Of a DNA stretch of 47,143 nt, positions 28,363 to 38,351 are shown piece by piece. Source of the stretch: Ascoidea tarda (nom. inval.) (lineage: Eukaryota; Ascomycota; Saccharomycetes; Ascoideales; Ascoideaceae). The stretch's first letter is position 1. Each line of letters begins with the position of its first letter. The notes beneath the pieces are model-generated. The model was given only the letters and a program-made list of their open reading frames with translations, was not told where the DNA came from and did no database searches. The position numbers and the translations under genes are program-made. Location of the stretch: contig JAKTTS010000057.1 in the NCBI GenBank assembly GCA_030560485.1, positions 1 to 47,143 of the forward strand, read 5' to 3'.

Positions 28363-31300
28363 TATTTCAAAAGGACAAAAAGGTGGGAGAAAAAAAGAGA
28401 ATGGTGCAAAGTCAGGAAGAGCAGAAAACCAAAGCAATAAATGAAAGCGAGGAGGAAGATGAAAAATAAAAGAGATGAGGAAAAGCGATATCTTAAATAA
28501 AAAGGAAAACCTTTGCAATTAAAAGAGGAAGAATAAAGGAGGGAAGTGAAAAAGAAAGAAAAAGAAGAGAAACCAAAAAAGAAAATTTGTTTGGCTGAAA
28601 CACAGGACAACTTAATATTTTCGGTAAGTGTGTGATTGAAGCGTAGACATATGATCCCGTTAAGAGCAGCTACAATTATTATTTATCATCATCGTGTCAT
28701 GCACAGCAACCCACAAACAAACCCTAATCAGCCGTCGTGACACGTGCGCGCGTATTGTCTGCCGGCCCTATTGCGCGGTTCCATGCTGGCCGCGGCGTCT
28801 GTATCGAACACAGTCCCGCCTTTTAATTGAGCAGTGCGTGGGTGTGCGCTGTGCTGCCGACATGAGCGCTGCCAGCTGGTCAAGCGTCTGGATTTCCCGC
28901 TGCTGCATTAGGTTGGCGCACCGATGCTGGTGGTATGCGTCTCTGCAGGCCGTTGTGCGTGGCCCACGCCTGCCATCGTTCCTCTTTGCTTTCTTGCTTT
29001 TGCGCTGTTCTGCGACTGTTCTGTTCTTCTGGTCACAGACCTGTATCGAGCCATTGCCAGAGCTACACTGTCCTGTGTTTCACTTTCCACACATTTGCCT
29101 GGGTCTCGCTGGCCTCTTATCAGGATCCGCTGAGCTTTGATATTACTGTCCGCCTTGGTTGGAAAATTTTTTACAGCCCAAACGTCTAGTGACTGTGCTG
29201 CACAAACGGGGTTTTATTAGTGCGTCTTTTCGTGTCTCTTTGTTTTCCTCGCTGTAGCCCCGTTCAAACACAATCTGCTCTCAGACGATTGCAGATCCAT
29301 TTACAATATTTAGCAAATTGCAAATGTATACATCGAACTCTATATATAGATCCGGCGCAAGAGCAGCATGAGTTGGGTTTAATGCTGTGTGCATATGCCT
29401 GGTTGTGCTGCATATGGGTACAGGCCTTTGGTCTAATTGTTTATTTTTGTTGCTAGAAAAGCATAAACGCGCACGGCTTGGAACTCTTGGTCTCGGAAAT
29501 GAACTGGCCCTGGTGCAAAAATCGCCAACACCGCAGTCGACTGGCTATTGATATCTGTTTTCAGTGGTCTCTATGTTCTATGGTACTTCGTTACACAACT
29601 GTTGCTGTTGATGGTGTTTTAATATTCTTGCTTCTGAAATAGCGTACCCATTTTTCATACCAAAATGGCTCAACAATCTCTTGAAATGCTTTAAATCAAT
29701 TGAATCTTGTTAAATAGGTTTTCAACAGGTTTTTTTGTTTTTCTATTTTTTTGATCGAAATTGTGTTTTTTCTTTTTTCTGTTATTTTAACCTCTAAACA
29801 AAAACTTTGAATTTAATATTTAATATTTACTATTTACTATTTCAAAATTCAAATGAATAATTGCTATTCTTCTTAATCTTATTTTTCTTTCTCATTAACA
29901 ATCCAATAGGACAAATAATAAAATATTCTATTAATTCTTAAGCCAATTAATTCATCATTAATACTTCTCATTAAAAATTTCCCAACTCTGTTTCAAAAAT
30001 TTCAATTTTTATCGATTCATTCTTTTTCTTTCCAATTTTTATCAAATTCTGTGTTTTTTGACTACCAGTTTATTAATAAAAATTATTAAAATGTTAATAC
30101 CATTAAACTCTTATTAATTATTTTATTCAAAAGCTGATTTAGTACTATATAATATTTATTAAGATTTTCTCTCTTTTCTCTCTCTCTTTCTTTTAGCTCT
30201 TGTGTCTATCCTCCACAAATGGTAATTAAGTGAAAAACCTCTTCAATCAGGAGAATGAATTCACGATTCTTATAATTATCTCGAAATTTTGGCTAACGAA
30301 TTAAAGATTCTATTAAATAGCTTACTAACTAACAAATAAAAAAAAATCTTTTTTTTTTCACTAAAATTTTATAAATTTATAAATTTCATAAAATTTATAA
30401 ACTTAATAGAACTATACAAATTATCACTTCTATTTCAATCAAATCTAAAATAAAAAAAACTAATTTAGATCAATTACAATATGAATTTATAAATTAATTG
30501 TCATACCATTATACAATTAAAATGAAATTATAATAAAATTATGATAAAACCCATCTTAAACTTTTTTTTTTTCTTCTTTTTCATTATACTACTTTTTTTT
30601 TGGCCTTTATTGAAATTCTTTTCAGTTTTTTTTTAAACTTTTTCAAACCTTTTCATTCTTATCTTGATATCTTTGAAATTGTAATTTCACGTTAATATTG
30701 TCAATTTAAGAAAATGAAAATTTCCACTAACAGTAATGAACTAACTTTGAAAAAAAATATTTATTTTTGTTATTGTCTTGAATCTTGAACCTTAAATCTT
30801 ATTTACTTTATTTTTTATTCTGTTTGATTGCCACCATATAAGGAGTGGTTATTTGAATACCTATCTATTTAGCTACTTAACTATTATTTATTTATCTCCT
30901 TATATATTGCCCAAGCTTTTAAAGGTTTTTTACTCAACTAAATTTATGTTAGATCATTCCCACACAACAAATACTCTTTAAAATTCTCTTTAAATCCTTC
31001 TGAGTTTTCTTTATAGCTTCTCTGTTTGTTTATTTTTTCCATCCAAAATAAAAATGTTTTACAATTACTCCCAATCGAATGCAATAATTCATTTAAATAA
31101 ATAGAATCACTCGCCTCCTTCTATTAGGATTTCTCGTTTCATTTTGAGAGTAAAAATCGCTCTTAAATGGACACCAAAGATAAACTTTCACCTGTTTTTG
31201 TTTTCACGTGAACACGCACCTTACACAACAGGATTATTTTCTAACAATTTACCGCAGTTTCATTAATCAGGTAATAGCATCTGCTTTTTTCACTTTACTC

Positions 31301-34023
31301 AGATGTTTTTTAAAATTTAATGTAAAGAAATCATTTCATTATCTTATAATCATCAAATCCAAATCGTTTTTTCATTTACTTTTCTATTCAACTGTTATAA
31401 TGTTATTACGTCATTTAAGCCTATAAGGTAATGAATTTTAAAACTGTATCCACTTTTTAGAAATCTGTTGTTTCTTATGGGTATTATGCTAAGCAATAAA
31501 CAATAAAGACAAAAAAAACAACATCAACTGTTGGAATAAGCTTAAATAAAAAAAAATCAAAGCAGATCTGGTTGCTGTATGTATGAAAAGTACACGTTTA
31601 AAAAGAAATTATGTATTCTGAATATACATTCTTCTGGACATAAATAAAAATAACCAACACAATACTAAATTTGCTTGATTCTATTATTTTTTATCAATGG
31701 TCAATTTGTTCGACTTAATTATACCCTTGGTGATTATCCAATCTTGCTGTTGCTTGAGTTTTTTGTTTTTTTGTTATTATCACCTTTGTATAGTTTTGGT
31801 TCATTTAACAGCCCAAATTTTCTATTATTGTGGTGTTTTTATCCCACCTAATTTAAAATTATAAAGATTAATTTGTCAATTTAAAATTTTTCAAGATACT
31901 TTAATCTTTAACCCATTGATCAAAAGATATGAGCCAAAATACTCATCCGATTATTTCTCCTTGTTTGCGTTTTTTCATGACAATCCTTTATGTAAATGAT
32001 TTAAAAGAAAGATCCATCTAAAATTCTTTTTATTTCTCTCCTTGAAATTTTAAATCTGAAACTGTTACTAATGGAAAAGTTCCAAAAATCCTAACAGAAC
32101 CAAAAATTCATATTAAAATAGAATTAACCAAAGAAACCAAAAAAAAATAATACAAAGTAAAGCAAAGCAAACAAAAAAAAAAAAATAATGAAAACCTCAA
32201 GATTTTGTTATTGTCAGGTTATCAACTCACTAATTCATTAAATGTATATATTTGATATATTTGTTTAAAATTTTTTGCAATTTTTTTGAAAAATTCATGT
32301 GTTTCGATTGTTGCCTTTCTAACTTTCTTTTTCAAGAAATCAAAATATTCTTGATCTCTTTTACCTGAATTAAGAGTTATCACTTTTACTTATGAACAAC
32401 AGCTACATTAAAGGTTATATCTCTCAACAAATCCTAAATGATTATTATAATTTAAAGTAATACTTTATTTGTGGACGACCAATCGTAAGAACTGAAAAAA
32501 AAGAAGAAGAAAAAATGAATAGATAAAAGGAACTGCTGGATTTTTCTTCTAACACCATCTAAATTCTTCAAAATTCTTTAGATATAATTAAGAAAGGCAA
32601 TTTAAGGCAATAAATATTAAAGTTAGTGAATTTGGTTCTTGTGCGTTCAAATTTTGAACAACCAAAATATTTATTCAAAAATTCAATGAAAAGATCTAAA
32701 AACAAAACAAAAGTGGGAAGGAAGCGAAGGAACTTGAGGCAAACAACATGTAGTTTTTGTTTCCGAATTGTTTGGGAAACGAAATAGAAATCAAGAGACA
32801 TTCAGTGACTTGTCATCGCTACCGGTTTATATCGAGGTGTTGAAAGATTAACTGAATAGCAAAGAGATCCATTTATTTCTTATCTGCTAGTCTGGCAGCT
32901 TCATATCAGGTTTTTCAAATCTTTTCTCCAATGTTTTTCCAGTTATCTTTTCTATCTGTTCTCAAGAAAAGGTCCAAGTGTGTACTGTGTGGATGGAATG
33001 GTCATGAGATAACACCTGTTCTAGCCGGACTGCGTAACCTAGACGCAGGCCACACACAACCGCTCAACTTCAGCAGTAAAAATGTTGACCGTTGCAAACC
33101 TTAAGCATTGTTGTTGCTATATATCACTTATGTAGCTGATCTAGCTTTGCACTACTTGACTGGTATGGCAGAGCTGTCCAGTACATGCATGGTGGCGTCT
33201 TATCTGCACACATACCTATAGTACCATGATGATGGTCGCTTAGTAACTGCTGCATAATATCACGGTGATCTAACGAGAAGCACTTTAAGAAGCATACGAG
33301 CAAAGCTTAATCCGATTTGGCTGAACCCTATCTCAGAGTTGGGTTTATGTCCCGGCTCCGGCGCTCTGAAGTTCTGTTTTCTGCTGAAAAGTGTCCAATT
33401 CGCGATGGTCAAACTCAATTGGAAAATGGCTCAATCAGCTCACAACTGAATATATTGGAGATTGCAAAATAATATTTGCAAGCAATGGCCATTTGTTGTA
33501 ATAGCAAGATGCTCTCAGAAAATATTGATGATGATGATAGTGCTGAAAACTAAAATATATTTCTATTTTAAAAACGAAAGTTAATGGTCTGCTTTTGGTT
33601 TTTCGATGGGTTCTGTTTTCAGTTAAAGTCCATCTTTTTCTTTTCCTTTTTATCTGCACCCGGATGCTGATTCCGTTTTACTTTAGTTTTCACCTGTATG
33701 GATTGAATATCTATTACTATACCGTTTTGATTTCTTCAACACTCCACCAACAAAAAATATGATAAATTGGATAACCTGTAATAGATCTGGTTTTAAATAT
33801 CGAAAACCAGCAAAAAACATCGGAAACAATTTTTTTTTTGATCCATTTTTATGTTAAATGAGCGGAATATATGTAATTCAAAAAAATTGAAACATGCTCT
33901 ATCTCCTAATATAAGAAATCTGACAAATTGAATAATGATAAGATGAGATTGCAATTTATTATAAAAAGTAATCTATTCTTCAAATAATATGGATTTTAAG
34001 CTACTTTTTAGTCAAATCATTAA
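28363..34023. promoter_or_regulatory. 5.7 kb divergent intergenic region between the bHLH gene and FIG1
   Basis: No convincing protein or RNA gene in 5,661 bases. Zones: 28363-28600 purine-rich on the plus strand and ATG-free on the bHLH strand to about 28647, probably the bHLH leader; 28690-29530 GC-rich with a CACGTG at 28741-28746 and a TATATATAG at about 29341-29349; 29640-32760 extremely AT-rich, with CACGTG in TTCACGTGAA at 31203-31212; 32800-33430 mixed composition and moderately GC-rich; 33440-34023 AT-rich FIG1 promoter. Frames of 60-148 codons occur in several phases at once in the GC-rich part and have Cys/Trp/Arg-rich content. They are not counted as genes. Confidence 0.6.
33888..33894 (+). 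promoter_or_regulatory. Possible pheromone response element upstream of FIG1
   Basis: TGAAACA, the Ste12 core, 130 bases before the FIG1 ATG. FIG1 is Ste12-induced in S. cerevisiae. A single 7-mer in AT-rich DNA can easily be chance. Confidence 0.3.
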
Positions 34024-34908
34024 ATGCCCTACATACTACCCAAATCAAAATCAAGACCAAGAAAACAAACAAACAATATACAAATAAACTATTATCCAAT
34101 CATTCAAAAAATGATATTCTCAATTGCTCTCTTCACTATTAGAAGAATGCCCCGACTCTTTTTAATGATATTTTTATTTATAACAGCCTTTTTGATGTCA
34201 TTTCTTTTATTTGGCTGCACGAAAACAACTTCTTCATTTTCGTCGATATATTTACTTGAATACAGATACAACGAAACCTCACCAATGTATAGTTTAATTG
34301 AAGAAGCATATCAAGTCAAAAACTCAACAAATGCTGCTTACATGTCCATTAGAATTGGATATTATGGAACCTGTATTCAACAAAACGATGCTGATAATGA
34401 TGACGAAAGTTTGACTTGTGATTATACGCCAAACTTGGATTTATACAATAAATATCAAGCAATTTCTTTATATGGTACATCAGATTCAGATGCAACTGGC
34501 TTTCTAGATATTGTTGGAATTGCAACATCGATTCAAAAACATGTCATTAAACCATACTTGTTATGGACCTCCATAATTTTGAATATCATATTATTTGTTT
34601 TTCTATTTTATTGCTGTTTTCCGTTTTTGCCTTACAGGGAAGATGTCAAAAAAATTTCAGTGATTTTATCTCTTGTTCTAACATTAATATGGGCAGTTGG
34701 AGCAATGTGGACTCACATTGCTATCAAATCAGGAGTTCAATTGGTTGAGCCTTCAAGCATGTATATAATTGAAGGCAACATTGGATCAAAATCAGAAGCC
34801 TTAACTTGGACTAGTTTTACATTTTACTGCATTGTATCAATATTTCTAATTATATTACATATTGATGATATAAAAGTGGAATTGGAGATAATTGAACCCA
34901 AAGTTTAA
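34024..34908 (+). CDS. FIG1: Fig1-like mating-induced membrane protein (Ca2+ influx, cell fusion)
   Basis: A 294-residue protein, against 298 in S. cerevisiae. Four transmembrane segments at about 43-64, 177-202, 211-232 and 260-281. The large extracytoplasmic loop carries the family signature RIGYYGTC (110-117) and a second Cys at 132, arranged as in claudin-like proteins. Several N-glycosylation sites (NET, NST) are in that loop. Fig1 is induced by pheromone, promotes low-affinity Ca2+ uptake and is needed for efficient mating-cell fusion. The ATG at 34111 (M30) is an alternative start directly before the first membrane segment. The neighbours on the right match the S. cerevisiae YBR040-YBR056 region. 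Confidence 0.9.
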   Translation: MPYILPKSKSRPRKQTNNIQINYYPIIQKMIFSIALFTIRRMPRLFLMIFLFITAFLMSFLLFGCTKTTSSFSSIYLLEYRYNETSPMYSLIEEAYQVKNSTNAAYMSIRIGYYGTCIQQNDADNDDESLTCDYTPNLDLYNKYQAISLYGTSDSDATGFLDIVGIATSIQKHVIKPYLLWTSIILNIILFVFLFYCCFPFLPYREDVKKISVILSLVLTLIWAVGAMWTHIAIKSGVQLVEPSSMYIIEGNIGSKSEALTWTSFTFYCIVSIFLIILHIDDIKVELEIIEPKV

Positions 34909-35967
34909 ACTTTTGTTTAACATAATATTCAAATTTCTTTAGCTATATTTTATTTTATTTTTTTTTTTTTTGTTAAAATTTAATTTTTAGTCCTCCAATT
35001 ATTACTCATTTTTAGCCTTGTATTTTTATTTTATTGCTCCCACTTTTTTTTACAATTGACACATTTTAAAGCTCTCAATTCTCACTCATAAGTTTATTTT
35101 AATAAAAAAATTCTTTCTAATTCAATCAAACTTATTTATTAATGATATATATTTATATATATTACTAGAATACTAGTAGTTTAAATATTTGACGGTTCTT
35201 GATTATAAATTAGTAAACAATTCAGTTTTCCTTGTTTAAAAAATGTATTTTGCAATACAATATTTAGTAAGAAAAGAAAAAAAATCAGATAGGGGTGAAA
35301 GACTAATTTCAATGATGTTTTTTATCTTCAATTTCTAGTATAATCAGTTGAACTATGCATTATTAAATCATCATTTTATTTTCATTCTTATCAAATACTG
35401 AAAGCAAAAAAAAAAATCGAAAAAAACTTACAATTAAAAAACTCTGCTTGGTACTACAATAAATGTATATCCTGTATGTTTAATAGTTCAAAAGCTGGAA
35501 AAACACTGAAATTTTTCACAAAATATATTCAGACCTCCTCCACCAAAAAAAGTAGGGCTATTAAGTCGCAGCACGTGATAAAGCACAGCAAACTTCCCAA
35601 TGGAATCACAGCTTTGTTTTTCCGCAAAAGAAAAAACAGTTTCGAGAAACCATAGGTCGGAAGTATATCGGAACTTGCAATGCTTGGGTTTTTAGTTGCC
35701 AAAAGCACGTGTTCTACAGCTGAAAACTGTTTCCAAACAATTTACCGACCTGTCAATATTTTTTCAAATGTTTTAACTTGGGTTAAATAATTATGTAAGT
35801 TTGACCAGAAATCGAGCTGAATTAAAATCTTTGAAATTTCATTATGAGTTACAATAATATAAATAATCTCTGATTGTTTCTATTCTTCAAAATCATGAAA
35901 TGAAACATACTTGTTGAAAATCTCTGAATAATTTGCTAATTCAACTGCTTTTGTTTCTCTGATCACG
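34909..35967 (+). promoter_or_regulatory. Upstream region of the first QDR3-type transporter
   Basis: The first 600 bases are AT-rich FIG1 3' sequence. The region 35530-35760 is richer in GC and holds two CACGTG motifs (35572-35577 and 35706-35711), 396 and 262 bases before the ATG. Two tiny overlapping upstream reading frames (35895-35903 and 35900-35917) precede the start. Confidence 0.55.
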
Positions 35968-37674
35968 ATGGTTCCAGCTATTCCTGTTGCTTCTCTTGAA
36001 AAAAATAAAAATTTGGATACTGATTCTGAAATTCAAGCAAATCATTACACAAACTCTCAAATTCACGAGAAGAAAGTGCCAATAATTATCGCAAAATCCG
36101 ATCGAAGAGGGTTGTTTTCTAGCCTCTGTATTCTACCTGAGTATGAAGAACCACGAGACTTTCCGAATACATACAAAAACTTTATTGTTTTTTTGGTTGC
36201 TTTAGCATCAACAATTGGTCCCTTAGGTTCTTCGATAATATTGCCTGCTATCCAAGATGTGATTGATAAACTTGACACCAAAACTTATCTTGTTAACATG
36301 TCAGTTGGTGTTTATTTGCTCACCTTGGGTGTTTTTCCTATTTGGTGGTCTGCCATTAGTGAAATGAAGGGAAGAAGAAATGTTTATTTGGTTTCTTTCT
36401 TTCTCCTAGTTGGGTTCTCGGTTGGATGTGCTTTATCTACTAATATTGGAATGTTATTAGCATTTAGAGCATTATCAGGTGCCGTTTCTGGTTCTGTGCA
36501 ATCTGTTGCTGCTGGTTCAATTGCAGATTTGTACCCATCAAAAGAAAGAGGTACTGCCATGGGATTTTTTTATTTGGGTCCACTAATGGGGCCATTTTTG
36601 GCCCCGTTAATAGGAGGTGCTATAGCTACAGAATTTGGATTTAGAGGAACTCAATGGTTTATTGTGATATTTGCTGCTATATTGGTTGTTTTAATTTTAT
36701 TCGGCTTGCCTGAAACTTTGCGAAAAATGGATTTAAACATGATTAGTCAAAATAATTTAAACAAAAATATTGAAAAAACTGCAATTATAGAGAATAAAAG
36801 CAAAGATACGTCTAATTCAGAATCATCTACAAATTCACCCAAAAAAATTGAAAAAGAAGGTTTGGAATTTATTAATAAAGGCCAAACAGATATTGAGGTT
36901 ACGTCAAATGAACAGGAAAATAGTGATTCAAACTCACTCAACAACTCAAAACTGCAAAAAGCAAGAAATACAATTTATTTTTATATTATTCAACCGACAA
37001 AATCTGTCACATTAATGAAATATCCACCTGTTCTTTTTTCAATAATATTTTCGAGCATCACATTTTTGCCTGTTCATATTAATAATATCGCATTAAGTAA
37101 CCTTTATTCAGAGGAGCCATATAATTTTAGCCCAATGATTGTTGGTTTGGTCTATCTTCCCAATTCGGTTGGGTATATAATAGCATCTGTTTTTGGTGGC
37201 AAATATGTTGATTTTCTTTTGAAAAAGTATGAAAGAAAACATGGCTACTTAGCCCCAGAAGCAAGAATTTCGTATAACATACTCATATCAATTGTACTAT
37301 ATCCAGTATCTTTACTAATTATGGGATGGTGTTTTGATCAAAAGAGCAACTGGATTTTTCCATTAATTGGAACGTTTATATTTGGTTTTGCTTGCATGCT
37401 AACAATCGGATGCATTTTAACATATATTGTTGATTCATTGCCAGGAAAAGGTGCTACAGGAATTGCATTGAACAACTCCCTAAGAATGATTCTTGCGACT
37501 GCAGGAACGTTTTTCACTGAACCGCTAATCAGAAAAATGGGTGTCGGTCCATTATACACTCTTTTATCTGGGTTGATAGTTCTTTCTAGTGTTTGTGTGA
37601 TTGTTCTCAAAAAAAGGGGGAAGCATTGGAGAGAGACGTATGATCTTGAGCAACTTTACGATAAGTTGAAATAA
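35968..37674 (+). CDS. QDR3: MFS drug:H+ antiporter, DHA1 family, QDR3/DTR1-like (copy 1)
   Basis: A 568-residue protein with twelve predicted membrane segments in two six-helix halves. A conserved cytosolic entry motif ILPEYEEPRDFPNTYKNF precedes TM1. Motif A is SEMKGRRNVYLVSF (about 131-144). The antiporter motif C region in TM5 is FFYLGPLMGPFLAPLIGG (about 200-217), with GLPETLRK after TM6. A charged loop of about 80 residues separates the halves. The closest family I recognise is Qdr3/Dtr1 of S. cerevisiae (polyamine/quinidine resistance and bisformyl-dityrosine export). The actual substrate is unknown, and the symbol marks family, not proven orthology. It is one of a tandem pair. Confidence 0.87.
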   Translation: MVPAIPVASLEKNKNLDTDSEIQANHYTNSQIHEKKVPIIIAKSDRRGLFSSLCILPEYEEPRDFPNTYKNFIVFLVALASTIGPLGSSIILPAIQDVIDKLDTKTYLVNMSVGVYLLTLGVFPIWWSAISEMKGRRNVYLVSFFLLVGFSVGCALSTNIGMLLAFRALSGAVSGSVQSVAAGSIADLYPSKERGTAMGFFYLGPLMGPFLAPLIGGAIATEFGFRGTQWFIVIFAAILVVLILFGLPETLRKMDLNMISQNNLNKNIEKTAIIENKSKDTSNSESSTNSPKKIEKEGLEFINKGQTDIEVTSNEQENSDSNSLNNSKLQKARNTIYFYIIQPTKSVTLMKYPPVLFSIIFSSITFLPVHINNIALSNLYSEEPYNFSPMIVGLVYLPNSVGYIIASVFGGKYVDFLLKKYERKHGYLAPEARISYNILISIVLYPVSLLIMGWCFDQKSNWIFPLIGTFIFGFACMLTIGCILTYIVDSLPGKGATGIALNNSLRMILATAGTFFTEPLIRKMGVGPLYTLLSGLIVLSSVCVIVLKKRGKHWRETYDLEQLYDKLK

Positions 37675-38351
37675 GGCGAAGCAACATAGATAGCAGCATA
37701 TAAGTTATTCATCAATATTCTTTTATAATTGGTTACTTTTCGGTGTTTCTTTAAATGCCGGTCGGATAGGGCTGGACTCAAAAGAGAAAGCCGTTTCTTG
37801 AAATTGGAAGAAAGTTCAAATTCGGTCCATCTAGTTTTTTGCAAGACACTGGTCATGATATTCCGACTTTTGTATGAGAAAACTCACGTGAATAGGCAGC
37901 GAAGCCTGCTTCCGAGAGATTTATCGACCTAGAGAGAAAACTGCTTTGGTGAAGGAAAAGGGCCAATCATCCGCCGTGGCCCAAAAAGGCTAAACAAAAG
38001 AGTTGATAGCGATTTTGCTGTGGAATTAAGGTTTGACGCATTATTTTGTTCAATGTATGTAATGAGTCAAATAAATGTTTGTTGTTGATCATGGGAATAA
38101 ATTATTAAGATGATTCAACAATATAATGTCATTAATGCTCTGGGATATGTATTTCTAATTGAAACCACTGAAATTTTGTAATTTGGAGGTTATAATTCAA
38201 CGTTTCACCTAATATAAATCCAACACCAAATGTCTAGTTTTTTAGTTTTTGAGTTAGTATAATCTATTTGTCATCAAGTATAGCAAAACAGAAAATAAGC
38301 TTTTTTAGAATAACCCCGAATAACATAAAATAATATTACAAAATTGGCCAC
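37675..38351 (+). promoter_or_regulatory. Spacer between the tandem transporters
   Basis: About 680 bases. The first 300 are noticeably GC-richer than average and contain a CACGTG (TCACGTGA, 37884-37891) and CCG-containing motifs (about 37757-37766 and 37968-37980). The remainder is AT-rich. A 67-codon plus frame and a 66-codon minus frame overlap in it and look non-coding. Confidence 0.5.

Noticed and set aside
28694-29456. 148-, 84- and 78-codon frames in the GC-rich island
   Set aside because: Trp/Cys/Arg-rich, overlapping in different frames, with no recognisable motif; better explained by composition.
30323-30329. TACTAAC branch-point motif in the large spacer
   Set aside because: No GTATGT donor within a reasonable distance upstream and no coding exon on either side.
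31208-31426. 72-codon plus-strand frame in the large spacer
   Set aside because: Starts with a non-ATG codon and its Phe/Leu/Ile content is as expected for AT-rich random sequence.
32750-32790. Point-centromere CDEIII-like sequence (GTTTCCGAA)
   Set aside because: Spacing to the CCG core is off, no CDEI (RTCACRTG) with an AT-rich CDEII lies at the right distance, and point centromeres are limited to Saccharomycetaceae-type yeasts.
33222-33325. C/D-box snoRNA (ATGATGA ... CTGA)
   Set aside because: Flanks form no terminal stem and no inner C'/D' pair is visible; boxes this short occur by chance.
37656-37932. 66-codon minus and 67-codon plus frames between the transporters
   Set aside because: They overlap on opposite strands with no motif, and the region behaves as a promoter.
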